Below are positions 7,510-15,499 of a stretch of 64,000 nucleotides of DNA, piece after piece. The position numbers were made by a program, and so were the translations under genes. The DNA is from Lachnospiraceae bacterium (lineage in GTDB: Bacteria > Bacillota > Clostridia > Lachnospirales > Lachnospiraceae). Each line of letters begins with the position of its first letter. The stretch's first letter is position 1. Under the pieces are notes generated by a model, which saw nothing but the letters and a program-made list of their open reading frames with translations, was not told where the DNA came from and made no database searches. The DNA lies in NCBI GenBank assembly GCA_017621815.1, contig JAGASK010000052.1, forward strand, positions 62,001 through 126,000. Direction: 5' to 3'.

Positions 7510-7851
7510 TTACTTTTCATGCAGCCTGTCATAAATCCTGTCATGATCATAGTCCGGTGTAAATTCCTTCGCTGCTTCACAGATTCTTTCTACTTCCTCT
7601 GCATCTTCCTCAAACTCCTCTGTGAACTCTTTAACAATTTCTTCCATTCTCTTCCCTTTGCAAAGCTTTTTGCACACCATCCTTATCAGCTTCTTTTCTT
7701 CGCCTTCTGTAAAGCCAATATAATGTCCTTCTTTAAGGCCGGCATTGTGCCCTTCCTCAAGACCTGCTCTATGGCCTTCTGCGAGACCGACGTTGTGCCC
7801 TTCTATGCGTCCTTCGTCCCTGGCCTCTGCCAGTTCCTCCCACCTCTGCAT
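7510..7851 (-). CDS. Candidate internal short product of Rpn copy 2 (RpnS-like)
   Basis: As in copy 1, an in-frame ATG (7849-7851) follows GGGAG (7860-7864) with an eight-base spacer. The product would be 113 residues, containing the four octapeptide repeats and the C-terminal tail. Because the copies differ in repeat number and tail residues, each short protein may be specific for its own full-length partner. This is inference. Confidence 0.4.
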   Translation of the reverse strand: MQRWEELAEARDEGRIEGHNVGLAEGHRAGLEEGHNAGLKEGHYIGFTEGEEKKLIRMVCKKLCKGKRMEEIVKEFTEEFEEDAEEVERICEAAKEFTPDYDHDRIYDRLHEK

Positions 7852-8499
7852 ATACTTTACTCCCATCTTTTCTGACTCTTTTACTGCCTGTACCTGTTTA
7901 TGAATCAGCCTGATCTTCTTGCTTTTTGTCCTGCCCGCTCTGTCATCCGAAGAATCCGTCACATACTCCATGAAATCCAGAAACTCTTCCGAGAAATCCT
8001 CCCTGTTTCTTCCCTTGGTATTAATAAAGATTCTGACTGCTCCATCTCCAAGCTTTAAATCCGGGCATTCCCTGCAGGTTCCCTCAAAAGTATAACGACA
8101 CAAACCCCTCCCGAAAATATCAAAGGGCGCTATCAGGATAAAGCAGCTGTCATTCAGAAGGTTAAAATCCCTATTTCCCGGCTCCAGCAGGGAAACGTCA
8201 AGCTGGGCCTGGTAATACCGGCTCCGTTTCCGCAGGTTTCCCGTATTCTTTCCCTGCATCTCTGTGTAGTACAGCTTTTTATCCCTGTCCATTCCCACTA
8301 CATCCAGCCTGACCTGACGGAGCTGGGGTGATACTCTAAGCTCTTTTTCTGTCTGGGGGCTTTCCAAAAGCTCTACCTCATTTTCCAAAAGGATGCTTAC
8401 TGCCGCTTCATAGGCTTCCCGGCTTTCCATGGTTTCATCAAATAAGAACTTATCCACCAGGTTCAAGTCCTTCAACTCTGTTACTGTTTTCTTTGCCAT
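7510..8499 (-). CDS. Rpn-family PD-(D/E)XK nuclease / putative transposase, copy 2
   Basis: A 329-residue paralogue of the Rpn gene at 6034, nearly identical across the N-terminal nuclease core. It starts at the ATG at 8499 with a GGAGG-type site. It differs mainly in the repeat region: four consecutive octapeptides (EGHNVGLA, EGHRAGLE, EGHNAGLK, EGHYIGFT) against two complete units in copy 1. Expansion and contraction of such repeats is typical of Rpn genes and would alter the dimerising C-terminal helix. The copy carries its own promoter and terminator. The unit repeats with a spacing of about 1.49 kb, so the pair looks like a tandem duplication. Confidence 0.85.
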   Translation of the reverse strand: MAKKTVTELKDLNLVDKFLFDETMESREAYEAAVSILLENEVELLESPQTEKELRVSPQLRQVRLDVVGMDRDKKLYYTEMQGKNTGNLRKRSRYYQAQLDVSLLEPGNRDFNLLNDSCFILIAPFDIFGRGLCRYTFEGTCRECPDLKLGDGAVRIFINTKGRNREDFSEEFLDFMEYVTDSSDDRAGRTKSKKIRLIHKQVQAVKESEKMGVKYMQRWEELAEARDEGRIEGHNVGLAEGHRAGLEEGHNAGLKEGHYIGFTEGEEKKLIRMVCKKLCKGKRMEEIVKEFTEEFEEDAEEVERICEAAKEFTPDYDHDRIYDRLHEK

Positions 8500-8756
8500 A
8501 GTTTTCCTCCTTTGCGCAGGAAAATACGGCTTTGGGTTTTTAGTCTGTCCGACATCTTTTTATCCGGCTCTTTCCAGCTGCCGGACAGGCATTAACAGGA
8601 CAGTCCTCTTCGCAGCTTCTTAATTTTCCTGCTCTTTTCTCATTGATTGGATTTTAAAAGCAGGATTTCAAGATGCTTATTGAACAGATTGTTCTGTCAG
8701 ACGCGGCTGTGCCGCAATACAAGCTTTCGCTTTCAGAAATCTTTTGCTTTGCAAGC
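8500..8756 (-). other. Structured 5' leader of Rpn copy 2
   Basis: About 255 untranslated bases between the promoter and the Rpn start, clearly related to the leader of copy 1. It keeps the GCGGC-TGT-GCCGC hairpin (near 8703) and the CCTGC/AAAAGCAGG inverted repeat. No coding sequence or known RNA family recognised. Confidence 0.5.
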
Positions 8757-8785
8757 ATCATAGCACGAAACAATCATATATTCAA
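8757..8785 (-). promoter_or_regulatory. Promoter of Rpn copy 2
   Basis: On the minus strand, TTGAAT (8780-8785) and TATGAT (8757-8762) are separated by 17 bases. Beyond it, 8786-8914 is AT-rich and holds no gene I can recognise. I see no convincing terminator for the GDPD gene there. Confidence 0.65.
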
Positions 8786-8914
8786 CCATTTTTTTTCGTT
8801 TTTATATAAATTTAATACAATTTGCCATGCCATTCATAAGCTGACGGATTATATATAATTGACAAAAATATTTGTTATTTCCGGCAGCTTATTTCACGTC
8901 GGGCATCCGCTCTG

Positions 8915-10987
8915 TTACTTAAAACAGCTTTCATTTGTTTTTACCCCCACATCCGGATAATTGGTAATAATTGCATCCACGCCCATATCCATCAGCCGTT
9001 TCATATCCGCTTCACTGTTTACCGTCCATACATTGATTCCGATATTGTTCCTGCGGCACTCCTTCATTTCTTCTTCATAAAGAGTGCAGGTCACCGAAGG
9101 ATTCACTGCATGTACGCCATTTATTTTTGCATATTTCGCTGCGTTTGCCAGTTCATGACTGTACAAAAAAGCAAGTCTGGCATCCGGCTGGTATTCCCTT
9201 ACCTTCAGCACAGAACAGTGATTAAAGGAGGAATAAAGCACCCTGTCCTCATATCCCATTTCCTTCACCAGTTCTGTAACTTTCTTTTCAATTCCTTCAT
9301 AAAAATTAATGCCTGTTTTCAGTTCTATGTTAACAAAAAGACCCGTGTCCTGCAGACATTCAAATACTTCCCTTAAGGTGGGTATCCTGCAAACCGGAGC
9401 ATATTCGGGATGAGTCTTATTAAAGTTAAACTGTTTTAATTCCTGCAGGGTATAATCCACTACATTGCCCTTACCGTCGCTGACTCTGTCTATCCGTTCA
9501 TCATGAACCACTACGATTTCTCCGTCTTTCGTCAACTGCACATCCAGCTCCACACCGTCAGCGCCCATTTCTGCCGCCAGCTTAAAGGCTTCCAGGGTAT
9601 TTTCCGGCGCATAGCCTGAGGCGCCTCTGTGCCCCCATATTTTCGTCACCGGCTTAACACACCTGTCCTCCCCTGCTCCGAACCGGACGAAATCAAGACT
9701 TTTTGCTTCCGGAGTAATAATCAGCACATCCCACAAATCCTGTGTTACATCATTTAACTTTCTCATATACCGGGTAGAGCCTTCCGGCTTCTTGTCAGGA
9801 AAATATTCACATTTGGCACAGCCTGTGGATATAATAGGAAAACTTCTTTCCGTATAGACATAATCCGCATGGGTATGCCCGTGGATGTAACCAAGCACTG
9901 ATTTCCCGGGTCTGCGGTTATAATCCTCAAGCACCTTCATCAGTGCTTCCCCGTTTCGTATATCGCTTGCCCAGTAGTCCAGTCTTGCAAGAGGCGCATC
10001 ATGGCTGAACACCAATACCTGATATCCATCCGGTGTGTTTTCAAGTATTTTTTCAAGCCAGATAACTTCTTCCTCCGGAAAACCATAGCGTATTTTTTCC
10101 TTATGATTAAATGAAGAAAGAAATATCATTCTTAAGCCTGTATGCTCATAGTCCACATAATAGTAACCGTTAGTTCCTTCTCTCTTCACATACCGGTCCT
10201 GAAACCTGCCGTAAATACCATATTGCTCTTCTTCCGTAAGATACTGAGGGTTTCCCTTAAAGTAATTAGTATCATGATTGCCGATTGCCAGATAAACCGG
10301 TTCGCAGACGGCTCTCATTTCATTAATGCACCCGGAAGCAATCCTGCGGCACATTTTTTTATCCAGCATTCCATCCTGCAAATCCCCCAGATGAATAATA
10401 CCGTCAAATCCAACCTTCTCATGCACCTTCCTTATATTTCTTATGGTATCCTCCCATGTTCCGTTTACCACATAATGGGAATCACTAAGAAGGACAAATA
10501 CCAGTGATTTTCCCTTTCCCAGCTTTTCATAAACAGTATCTGCCGTCTTTATGATTTCTTCCTCAAAACAGGTATTTTCTGCTTCCTCCTCCAATACGGA
10601 ATGAAAGGAAATAATTTCGTTAATTCTGTCCGCATCCTCCGGAATACACCAGTTTCCGTCCTGCTTCTTTAAACAGACTCTGAAAAAACAATCCTCCTGA
10701 AAGACATAATCATTAACAGAATATCCCTCTTCCGAAAAATTGCGGGTAAACTTACTCCAGTTCTGCTCCTGTTCATACATATAAGTATACATATATTCCT
10801 CAGGAACTTCTTTTCCATAAACAGCAACATTTAAAAGAAAGGCCCAGTCATTGACTACAATTCTGTCATCCTTATGGGCCTTATAAATAATTTCAGATGC
10901 CATATAAAACGGCATATCCTTTATAATCATGCCGGTAGTTTCATCAATGGAAATACCGGCTTTTACTTCAATCATATTATGCTTCAT
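8915..10987 (-). CDS. Metallophosphoesterase fused to glycerophosphodiester phosphodiesterase
   Basis: A 690-residue fusion. Residues 1-160 match nothing I recognise. Residues ~162-440 are a calcineurin-like metallophosphoesterase with D169-x-H171, GDLQD at 201-205, GNHD at 236-239 and a downstream GHTH. Residues ~451-680 are a glycerophosphodiester phosphodiesterase with HRG at 453-455, PENT, ELD at 480-482 and HD at 495-496. The GDPD domain cleaves glycerol-phosphate diesters; the other domain could remove a phosphate or act on a second diester. No signal peptide is visible, so it is probably cytoplasmic. It overlaps the cytidylyltransferase-oxidoreductase gene by 11 bases, so the two are probably co-translated and linked to phospho-polyol turnover. 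The exact substrate is unknown. Confidence 0.85.
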   Translation of the reverse strand: MKHNMIEVKAGISIDETTGMIIKDMPFYMASEIIYKAHKDDRIVVNDWAFLLNVAVYGKEVPEEYMYTYMYEQEQNWSKFTRNFSEEGYSVNDYVFQEDCFFRVCLKKQDGNWCIPEDADRINEIISFHSVLEEEAENTCFEEEIIKTADTVYEKLGKGKSLVFVLLSDSHYVVNGTWEDTIRNIRKVHEKVGFDGIIHLGDLQDGMLDKKMCRRIASGCINEMRAVCEPVYLAIGNHDTNYFKGNPQYLTEEEQYGIYGRFQDRYVKREGTNGYYYVDYEHTGLRMIFLSSFNHKEKIRYGFPEEEVIWLEKILENTPDGYQVLVFSHDAPLARLDYWASDIRNGEALMKVLEDYNRRPGKSVLGYIHGHTHADYVYTERSFPIISTGCAKCEYFPDKKPEGSTRYMRKLNDVTQDLWDVLIITPEAKSLDFVRFGAGEDRCVKPVTKIWGHRGASGYAPENTLEAFKLAAEMGADGVELDVQLTKDGEIVVVHDERIDRVSDGKGNVVDYTLQELKQFNFNKTHPEYAPVCRIPTLREVFECLQDTGLFVNIELKTGINFYEGIEKKVTELVKEMGYEDRVLYSSFNHCSVLKVREYQPDARLAFLYSHELANAAKYAKINGVHAVNPSVTCTLYEEEMKECRRNNIGINVWTVNSEADMKRLMDMGVDAIITNYPDVGVKTNESCFK

Positions 10988-12329
10988 TGGTACCCTGCTT
11001 TCGCTGCTTTAAAAACTCTTCCATCACTCCTGCAATGGCAATAGATTCTTCTTCCGTGAATTTATAGGAACGTCCCTGATGACCATTAATCATATAGGCG
11101 AAATCGCTGATTTCATACCGAAGTCCCTGACCTAAGAATTTCACAAAATACTTGTCCCTTTTGTTTGGATCCTCATACCGCACTTCAAAAGACTGAGTCA
11201 ACCACCATGGGGATTCAGCCAGAATATATCCCTTTGTTCCCGCAATAATCAGCTGCCCTTCAGACTTTACTCCCACACCGCTTTTTGACAGGGCAAATCC
11301 GTTTTTATATCTGAAGGATGCTTTGGTATACAAATCAATACCGTTTTCAGCCAGGATACTGTCAAACCGTACCTCCTGATAATCGGTACCCATCAATTTC
11401 ATAATAGGAAGCAGGGTATGACTGCCGAATTCCGTAAAACCTCCCCCATATTCGGTATCGGTGGTTTCTCTCAAATTATCCGGGGTCAGTCTTGTAAAGC
11501 AGGCTTCTACATCCCGTATCTGTCCGATAGCGCCGCTCCTTGCCACTCCCACCAGCTGGGCAAACCCCGGACAATAGGCCGTTTTAATAGCCTCTAAAAG
11601 CACCCTGTTGTTCCGATGGGCAATCTGGAAAAGTTCTTCTGCCTGCGCTTTGCGAAAGGCCATAGGCTTCTCACAAAGCACATGCTTATGGTGCTCAAGA
11701 GCAGTTTTTGCATATTCATAATGAGTTTCATGCGGGGATGCAATATATACGGCATCCACACTTTTAAGAAAAGCCTCTATATCGTCCGAATACAAATCCA
11801 GTTCAAAATGCTCCGCAAAATTTCTTGCACTTTCAATGTGGGGATTATAAACACTGTGCACAATCACACCGCTGACGTATTTTGCTTCCGGCACAAAACG
11901 TTCCGCAATTCTTCCCGTTCCGATTACTCCGATTCTGATAATCGGGTGCTGCTTGGTGCGGAGCATGGTGGAAGATACATTTTTGGTTCTTTCCAGATAT
12001 ACTACTTCACAATAGTCTCTCAAATATTCAAACGAGCCAATCCAATCCGATCCGACAGTGAAAATATCAATGTCATATTTCTGGACATCCTCAACCTTCT
12101 GCCCCACATGGTCTTCCACAATAATTTTATCCGCAAGACCTGTCTTTTTTACATTTTCAATTCTTTCATCCAGCGAATCAATAATATTCAGTTTGCCTCT
12201 GGCCTCATCATATTGCTCTGTAGTCACGCCTACAATCAGATAATCTCCCAGTTGCTTTGCACGCTTCAGCAAATTATAATGGCCTTCATGAAATAAATCA
12301 AAGGAACCGTAGGTAATTACTTTTTTCAT
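10977..12329 (-). CDS. TagD-like cytidylyltransferase fused to Gfo/Idh/MocA oxidoreductase
   Basis: A 450-residue fusion. Residues 1-125 are a glycerol-3-phosphate-cytidylyltransferase-like domain with HxGH at 14-17 and an RTxxVSST motif at 114-121; it would make a CDP-activated alcohol. Residues ~130-445 are a Gfo/Idh/MocA NAD(P)-dependent oxidoreductase with GVIGTGRIAE from 134 and the EKP motif at 220-222. TagD proteins are normally ~130-residue stand-alone enzymes, so the fusion suggests a reduction or oxidation step coupled to CDP activation, for example making an unusual CDP-polyol. It is followed by the GDPD fusion and preceded by an acyltransferase four bases away. The product could feed the LicD proteins; that is inference. 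Confidence 0.85.
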   Translation of the reverse strand: MKKVITYGSFDLFHEGHYNLLKRAKQLGDYLIVGVTTEQYDEARGKLNIIDSLDERIENVKKTGLADKIIVEDHVGQKVEDVQKYDIDIFTVGSDWIGSFEYLRDYCEVVYLERTKNVSSTMLRTKQHPIIRIGVIGTGRIAERFVPEAKYVSGVIVHSVYNPHIESARNFAEHFELDLYSDDIEAFLKSVDAVYIASPHETHYEYAKTALEHHKHVLCEKPMAFRKAQAEELFQIAHRNNRVLLEAIKTAYCPGFAQLVGVARSGAIGQIRDVEACFTRLTPDNLRETTDTEYGGGFTEFGSHTLLPIMKLMGTDYQEVRFDSILAENGIDLYTKASFRYKNGFALSKSGVGVKSEGQLIIAGTKGYILAESPWWLTQSFEVRYEDPNKRDKYFVKFLGQGLRYEISDFAYMINGHQGRSYKFTEEESIAIAGVMEEFLKQRKQGTNEA

Positions 12330-12332
12330 TCT

Positions 12333-13376
12333 TCAGTGCTCCTGCTTTTCTGCTATATTTTGTGAGTAAACTCCCCTTAACTTCTGTCTGACAAAACCAA
12401 AAACCGGATGCATGATTATGGCTGTCAATATTGTACAGCCCAGAACAAAAGGCAGACTTATTTTAAAATCCCAACCATAATCTTCCGCTATTTTTAAATA
12501 TATAAATTGAAATAAATATATTTCTGTAGAATATTTTATTAATATCCTGTTTACGCAATTTCCTATTGTAAAATAAGTACAGAAATAAATCAATATAAGC
12601 ATTCCGGCAATACACATTGCATTCCGCAAATATACCATTCCAATAATGCTGTCCGTTCCCAAAAACTGGCTTCCCATCCCAAGCAATATCAGGATAATAG
12701 TAATAAACTTCCCCCAAGCCGTTTTCATAAACCTGCATATGGTTTCATAATACTCTCCGAACAGCAATCCCATTGGAAATGCTAAAATACTCGAATACCA
12801 GCCCTGCGCCCATCCGCCTGCAAAAGTAAAACCGGCAAACACTGCCGATGCAAGTGTTATGAACAGTATCCGGAATTTTTTTATATACTTATACACAAAA
12901 TAGAACAATATATAGAATAAAAGCAATTCCCGCAGATACCAGTTTGTTCCTGACACGATTACCGCTGCCGGATTCTTTCCGGGGCAATAATAGCCAAGAT
13001 CCGACGGATAGATAATATCCAAAATCATATTTACTATAAATGTGATTATTGCCAGCATCACCAGATATAATACTTTGCCTGTCAGAAACCCCTGCAGATA
13101 TCCTTCTTTCTGATGAAAGGATTTTACCATTCCAAAGGCGGAAACAAAAAAGAAAAAAGCCACTGAAATTATCATAAATTTCCCCAGTGGATATAACAAA
13201 GTCGCCTCATACCGTATTACATGACCGATTACAATTTCAAGTGCAAAAATCCCCCGGAAACTGTTAAGGCGCAAAAAATAGTCTTCTTTTTTATCAGCAT
13301 GCTTATAATGAATTCCGCATAAACTTATGAGCAGAAATAACGTCCATACTACAAGTGAATACACTATATTAACCAT
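12333..13376 (-). CDS. Acyltransferase-3 family membrane O-acyltransferase
   Basis: A 347-residue polytopic membrane protein of the acyltransferase-3 (OafA/NodX-like) family. After a first membrane segment it has RLNSFRGIFALEIVIGHVIR, with the histidine of the family's conserved N-terminal region, followed by about nine more hydrophobic segments. Such proteins move acetyl or other acyl groups from acyl-CoA to surface sugars. It sits in a tight operon between a polyprenyl-phosphate glycosyltransferase and the cytidylyltransferase fusion, so the acceptor is probably the same glycan. The substrate cannot be told from sequence. Confidence 0.75.
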   Translation of the reverse strand: MVNIVYSLVVWTLFLLISLCGIHYKHADKKEDYFLRLNSFRGIFALEIVIGHVIRYEATLLYPLGKFMIISVAFFFFVSAFGMVKSFHQKEGYLQGFLTGKVLYLVMLAIITFIVNMILDIIYPSDLGYYCPGKNPAAVIVSGTNWYLRELLLFYILFYFVYKYIKKFRILFITLASAVFAGFTFAGGWAQGWYSSILAFPMGLLFGEYYETICRFMKTAWGKFITIILILLGMGSQFLGTDSIIGMVYLRNAMCIAGMLILIYFCTYFTIGNCVNRILIKYSTEIYLFQFIYLKIAEDYGWDFKISLPFVLGCTILTAIIMHPVFGFVRQKLRGVYSQNIAEKQEH

Positions 13377-13427
13377 ACAGATTATTTCTCCCTTAACATT
13401 TCATTTGTCCGCAATTATCTCCTGTTC

Positions 13428-14402
13428 CTACTTCTTGTTCCGATGCTTCTCTTTTTCGTCTTCGTCAAAATTCAGTCTCTTCTCTTCCACCACTATCGGT
13501 CTGTGAATAACACGTGTATTTATATTCAATACATATTCTCCAAGCAGTCCTATAAAAAACAGTTGGATAGAACCGATTACAAAGACACCTATAACCAGCG
13601 GAGCATATCCTGCCTGAAAACTATACCAGTGAGTCAATTTTAAAATCAGATAAATAAATGCAATGATCAGACTGACTGCGGAACAGACAAATCCCAGAAA
13701 TGTTGCAAGACGCAGCCCAACCTTCGTATAAGAGGTAAAACTCAGCATAGCCGCATCATACAGGCTGTAAAAATTATTATGAGTTTTGCCTGCCCTTCTT
13801 TTAGCCTGCTCATATTCTATTTCTACCATGTTAAAGCCGGCACCGTACTCCGCCACAATGCCCCTAAGAAACGGAATCGGATCATCCAGTTCCCGCAAAA
13901 TAGCTATAAACGATTTGTCATACAGTCCAAAACCCGTAAAATGCTCAATCATTTTTACACTGGACATTCCTTTAATCAGTTTATAATAGCAGGTTCGAAG
14001 AAAATAGATAACTCCCGACTCTTTGGATGAGGTTTTGATACAGCTTACTATTTTATGCCCCTTTTCCCATTCTGCCACCAATGTCGGAATCATTTCCACC
14101 GGATCCTGGAAATCGCAGCAAAGACTGATTGTACAATCTCCTGTAGTCTGGCACAGGCCATAAAAAGGAGAGTTAAACTGTCCGAAATTAGTTACATTAA
14201 AAATTGCCTTAACTTTTTTGTCCCGTTCACAGATTGCTTCCAGCTTGTCCCTTGTCCCGTCTGTGGAACAATTATCTATAAATAATATTTCATAATCATA
14301 CTGAGGCAGTGCTTCCTGCAGCACATTGGTCACTGCCATTGCCATTAATTCCACATTTTCCACTTCATTATAGCATGGAATCATGATACTGATTTTTTTC
14401 AT
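13428..14402 (-). CDS. Polyprenyl-phosphate GT2 glycosyltransferase (GtrB/ArnC-like)
   Basis: 324 residues. The N-terminal ~220 residues are a GT2 domain: ISIMIPCYNEVENV at the start, LFIDNCSTDGT, and CDFQDP as the metal-binding region. Two membrane segments (about 230-295) follow, typical of enzymes that load a sugar onto undecaprenyl phosphate. The product, Und-P-sugar, is the donor used outside the cell by GT-C enzymes. Several GT-C-like proteins lie nearby (15500, 16986, 19535), which makes this a plausible donor-forming partner. The sugar is unknown. Confidence 0.82.
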   Translation of the reverse strand: MKKISIMIPCYNEVENVELMAMAVTNVLQEALPQYDYEILFIDNCSTDGTRDKLEAICERDKKVKAIFNVTNFGQFNSPFYGLCQTTGDCTISLCCDFQDPVEMIPTLVAEWEKGHKIVSCIKTSSKESGVIYFLRTCYYKLIKGMSSVKMIEHFTGFGLYDKSFIAILRELDDPIPFLRGIVAEYGAGFNMVEIEYEQAKRRAGKTHNNFYSLYDAAMLSFTSYTKVGLRLATFLGFVCSAVSLIIAFIYLILKLTHWYSFQAGYAPLVIGVFVIGSIQLFFIGLLGEYVLNINTRVIHRPIVVEEKRLNFDEDEKEKHRNKK

Positions 14403-14469
14403 ATGCTCTTCCTATCTTATAATAAAATGTTCTTATTCTCACTCATTCTATGCTATTTCAGGATAACCG

Positions 14470-15420
14470 TCAAGCTTTATAAGCTTCTGTCGTATGCTGT
14501 ATCTCATTGTAGATAGCTGCAATCGTCCGCCTGACGCCTTCCTCAAAGAATATTTCAGGCGTAAATCCCGTATCCTTTGCAAGCTCACTGACATCCGCTT
14601 CCAGGTGCATAATCTGATTTTCTGCGTAGGGCACTGCACCCAGCCTGACATCCGCCTTTCTGCCGGTCACCTCTGTTACTGCTTTTGACAAAATATCAAT
14701 ATATTCCTTAAGCGCTCTTCCTTTTCCGCTTCCCAGCACATAGACCTTGCCGTCTTTTCCTTTTTGTGCAGCTAAACTAAGCGCTTTTGCCGCATCTTCG
14801 CAATAAAGATAATCCCATATCTGCTCCCCGGAGGTAAAATCAGCACTCTGTCCTGAAAGGAGCTTTTGAACGGTTCCGTTAATCATGGAGTTATTGCTTC
14901 CAAAAGGTCCATACACACTTAAGATTCTGACCCAGATACATTTTAATCCAAGTTTTTTACATTCTGCCCTGCTCATCTGACCGGCACAAAGCTTAGCCAT
15001 TCCATAGCCGTTTTCCGGGAATGCCGGCGTATCTGCGGTAAGCTTTCCTTCAAATCTTCCATATTCCGCCTGGGAGCCTGCCCCTACAAAAGTGCTGCAC
15101 CCGAGACGCTTCGCCAGATGAACCGCATCCAGGCTGCAGGAAATGTTAAACAGCTGCAGCCGCATATCATTTCTCTCATTTCCCGTGGTTCCTGCCCATG
15201 CCAGATGATAGAAAACATCATATTTTTTATCAGGAACCACAAGGTCTTTCAATTCTGATAAATCAGCTTCCAATACAGTAACATAGCTGCTTTGTGGAAT
15301 TTTTTTCATATTTGCGGAATTTCTGTGGCATATTGCCAAAACTTCCTTTTTTTCTTTGATACACTGATGAATAAGAGCCATTCCTATGGTTCCGGTCGGC
15401 CCGGTAATCACTATTCTCAT
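14470..15420 (-). CDS. NAD-dependent nucleotide-sugar epimerase/dehydratase
   Basis: A 316-residue extended short-chain dehydrogenase with the Rossmann motif GPTGTIG at residues 7-13 and a family-typical NGYGMAK segment carrying the catalytic Tyr-xxx-Lys. It would epimerise or reduce a nucleotide-activated sugar for the neighbouring glycosyltransferases. Start at 15420 has a GGGAGCAGGG site. It is the first minus-strand gene of the 8915-15420 block and is divergent from the plus-strand gene at 15500; I could not settle on a minus-strand promoter in the 79-base gap. The sugar specificity cannot be assigned. Confidence 0.8.
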   Translation of the reverse strand: MRIVITGPTGTIGMALIHQCIKEKKEVLAICHRNSANMKKIPQSSYVTVLEADLSELKDLVVPDKKYDVFYHLAWAGTTGNERNDMRLQLFNISCSLDAVHLAKRLGCSTFVGAGSQAEYGRFEGKLTADTPAFPENGYGMAKLCAGQMSRAECKKLGLKCIWVRILSVYGPFGSNNSMINGTVQKLLSGQSADFTSGEQIWDYLYCEDAAKALSLAAQKGKDGKVYVLGSGKGRALKEYIDILSKAVTEVTGRKADVRLGAVPYAENQIMHLEADVSELAKDTGFTPEIFFEEGVRRTIAAIYNEIQHTTEAYKA

Positions 15421-15437
15421 CCCTGCTCCCGTCTGTA

Positions 15438-15466
15438 TTGATAAATTTTTATTTACTGTGTATACT
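15438..15466 (+). promoter_or_regulatory. Promoter for the plus-strand GT-C-like gene
   Basis: TTGATA (15438-15443) and TATACT (15461-15466) are separated by 17 bases, and initiation near 15473 leaves a short leader before the ATG at 15500. Confidence 0.7.
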
Positions 15467-15499
15467 TTTATTTATAAAAACAACACCAGAGGACACCCT

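Noticed and set aside
6034..8499. Insertion sequence with classical transposase
   Set aside because: No DDE or HUH motifs and no terminal inverted repeats flanking the genes; the proteins fit the Rpn nuclease family.
8859..8864. TTGACA on the plus strand as a promoter
   Set aside because: No -10 at the right distance and no plus-strand gene downstream.
15386..15499. Upstream extension of the plus-strand gene at 15500
   Set aside because: The longer frame overlaps the divergent epimerase gene and lies before the promoter; the ATG at 15500 has a good ribosome binding site.
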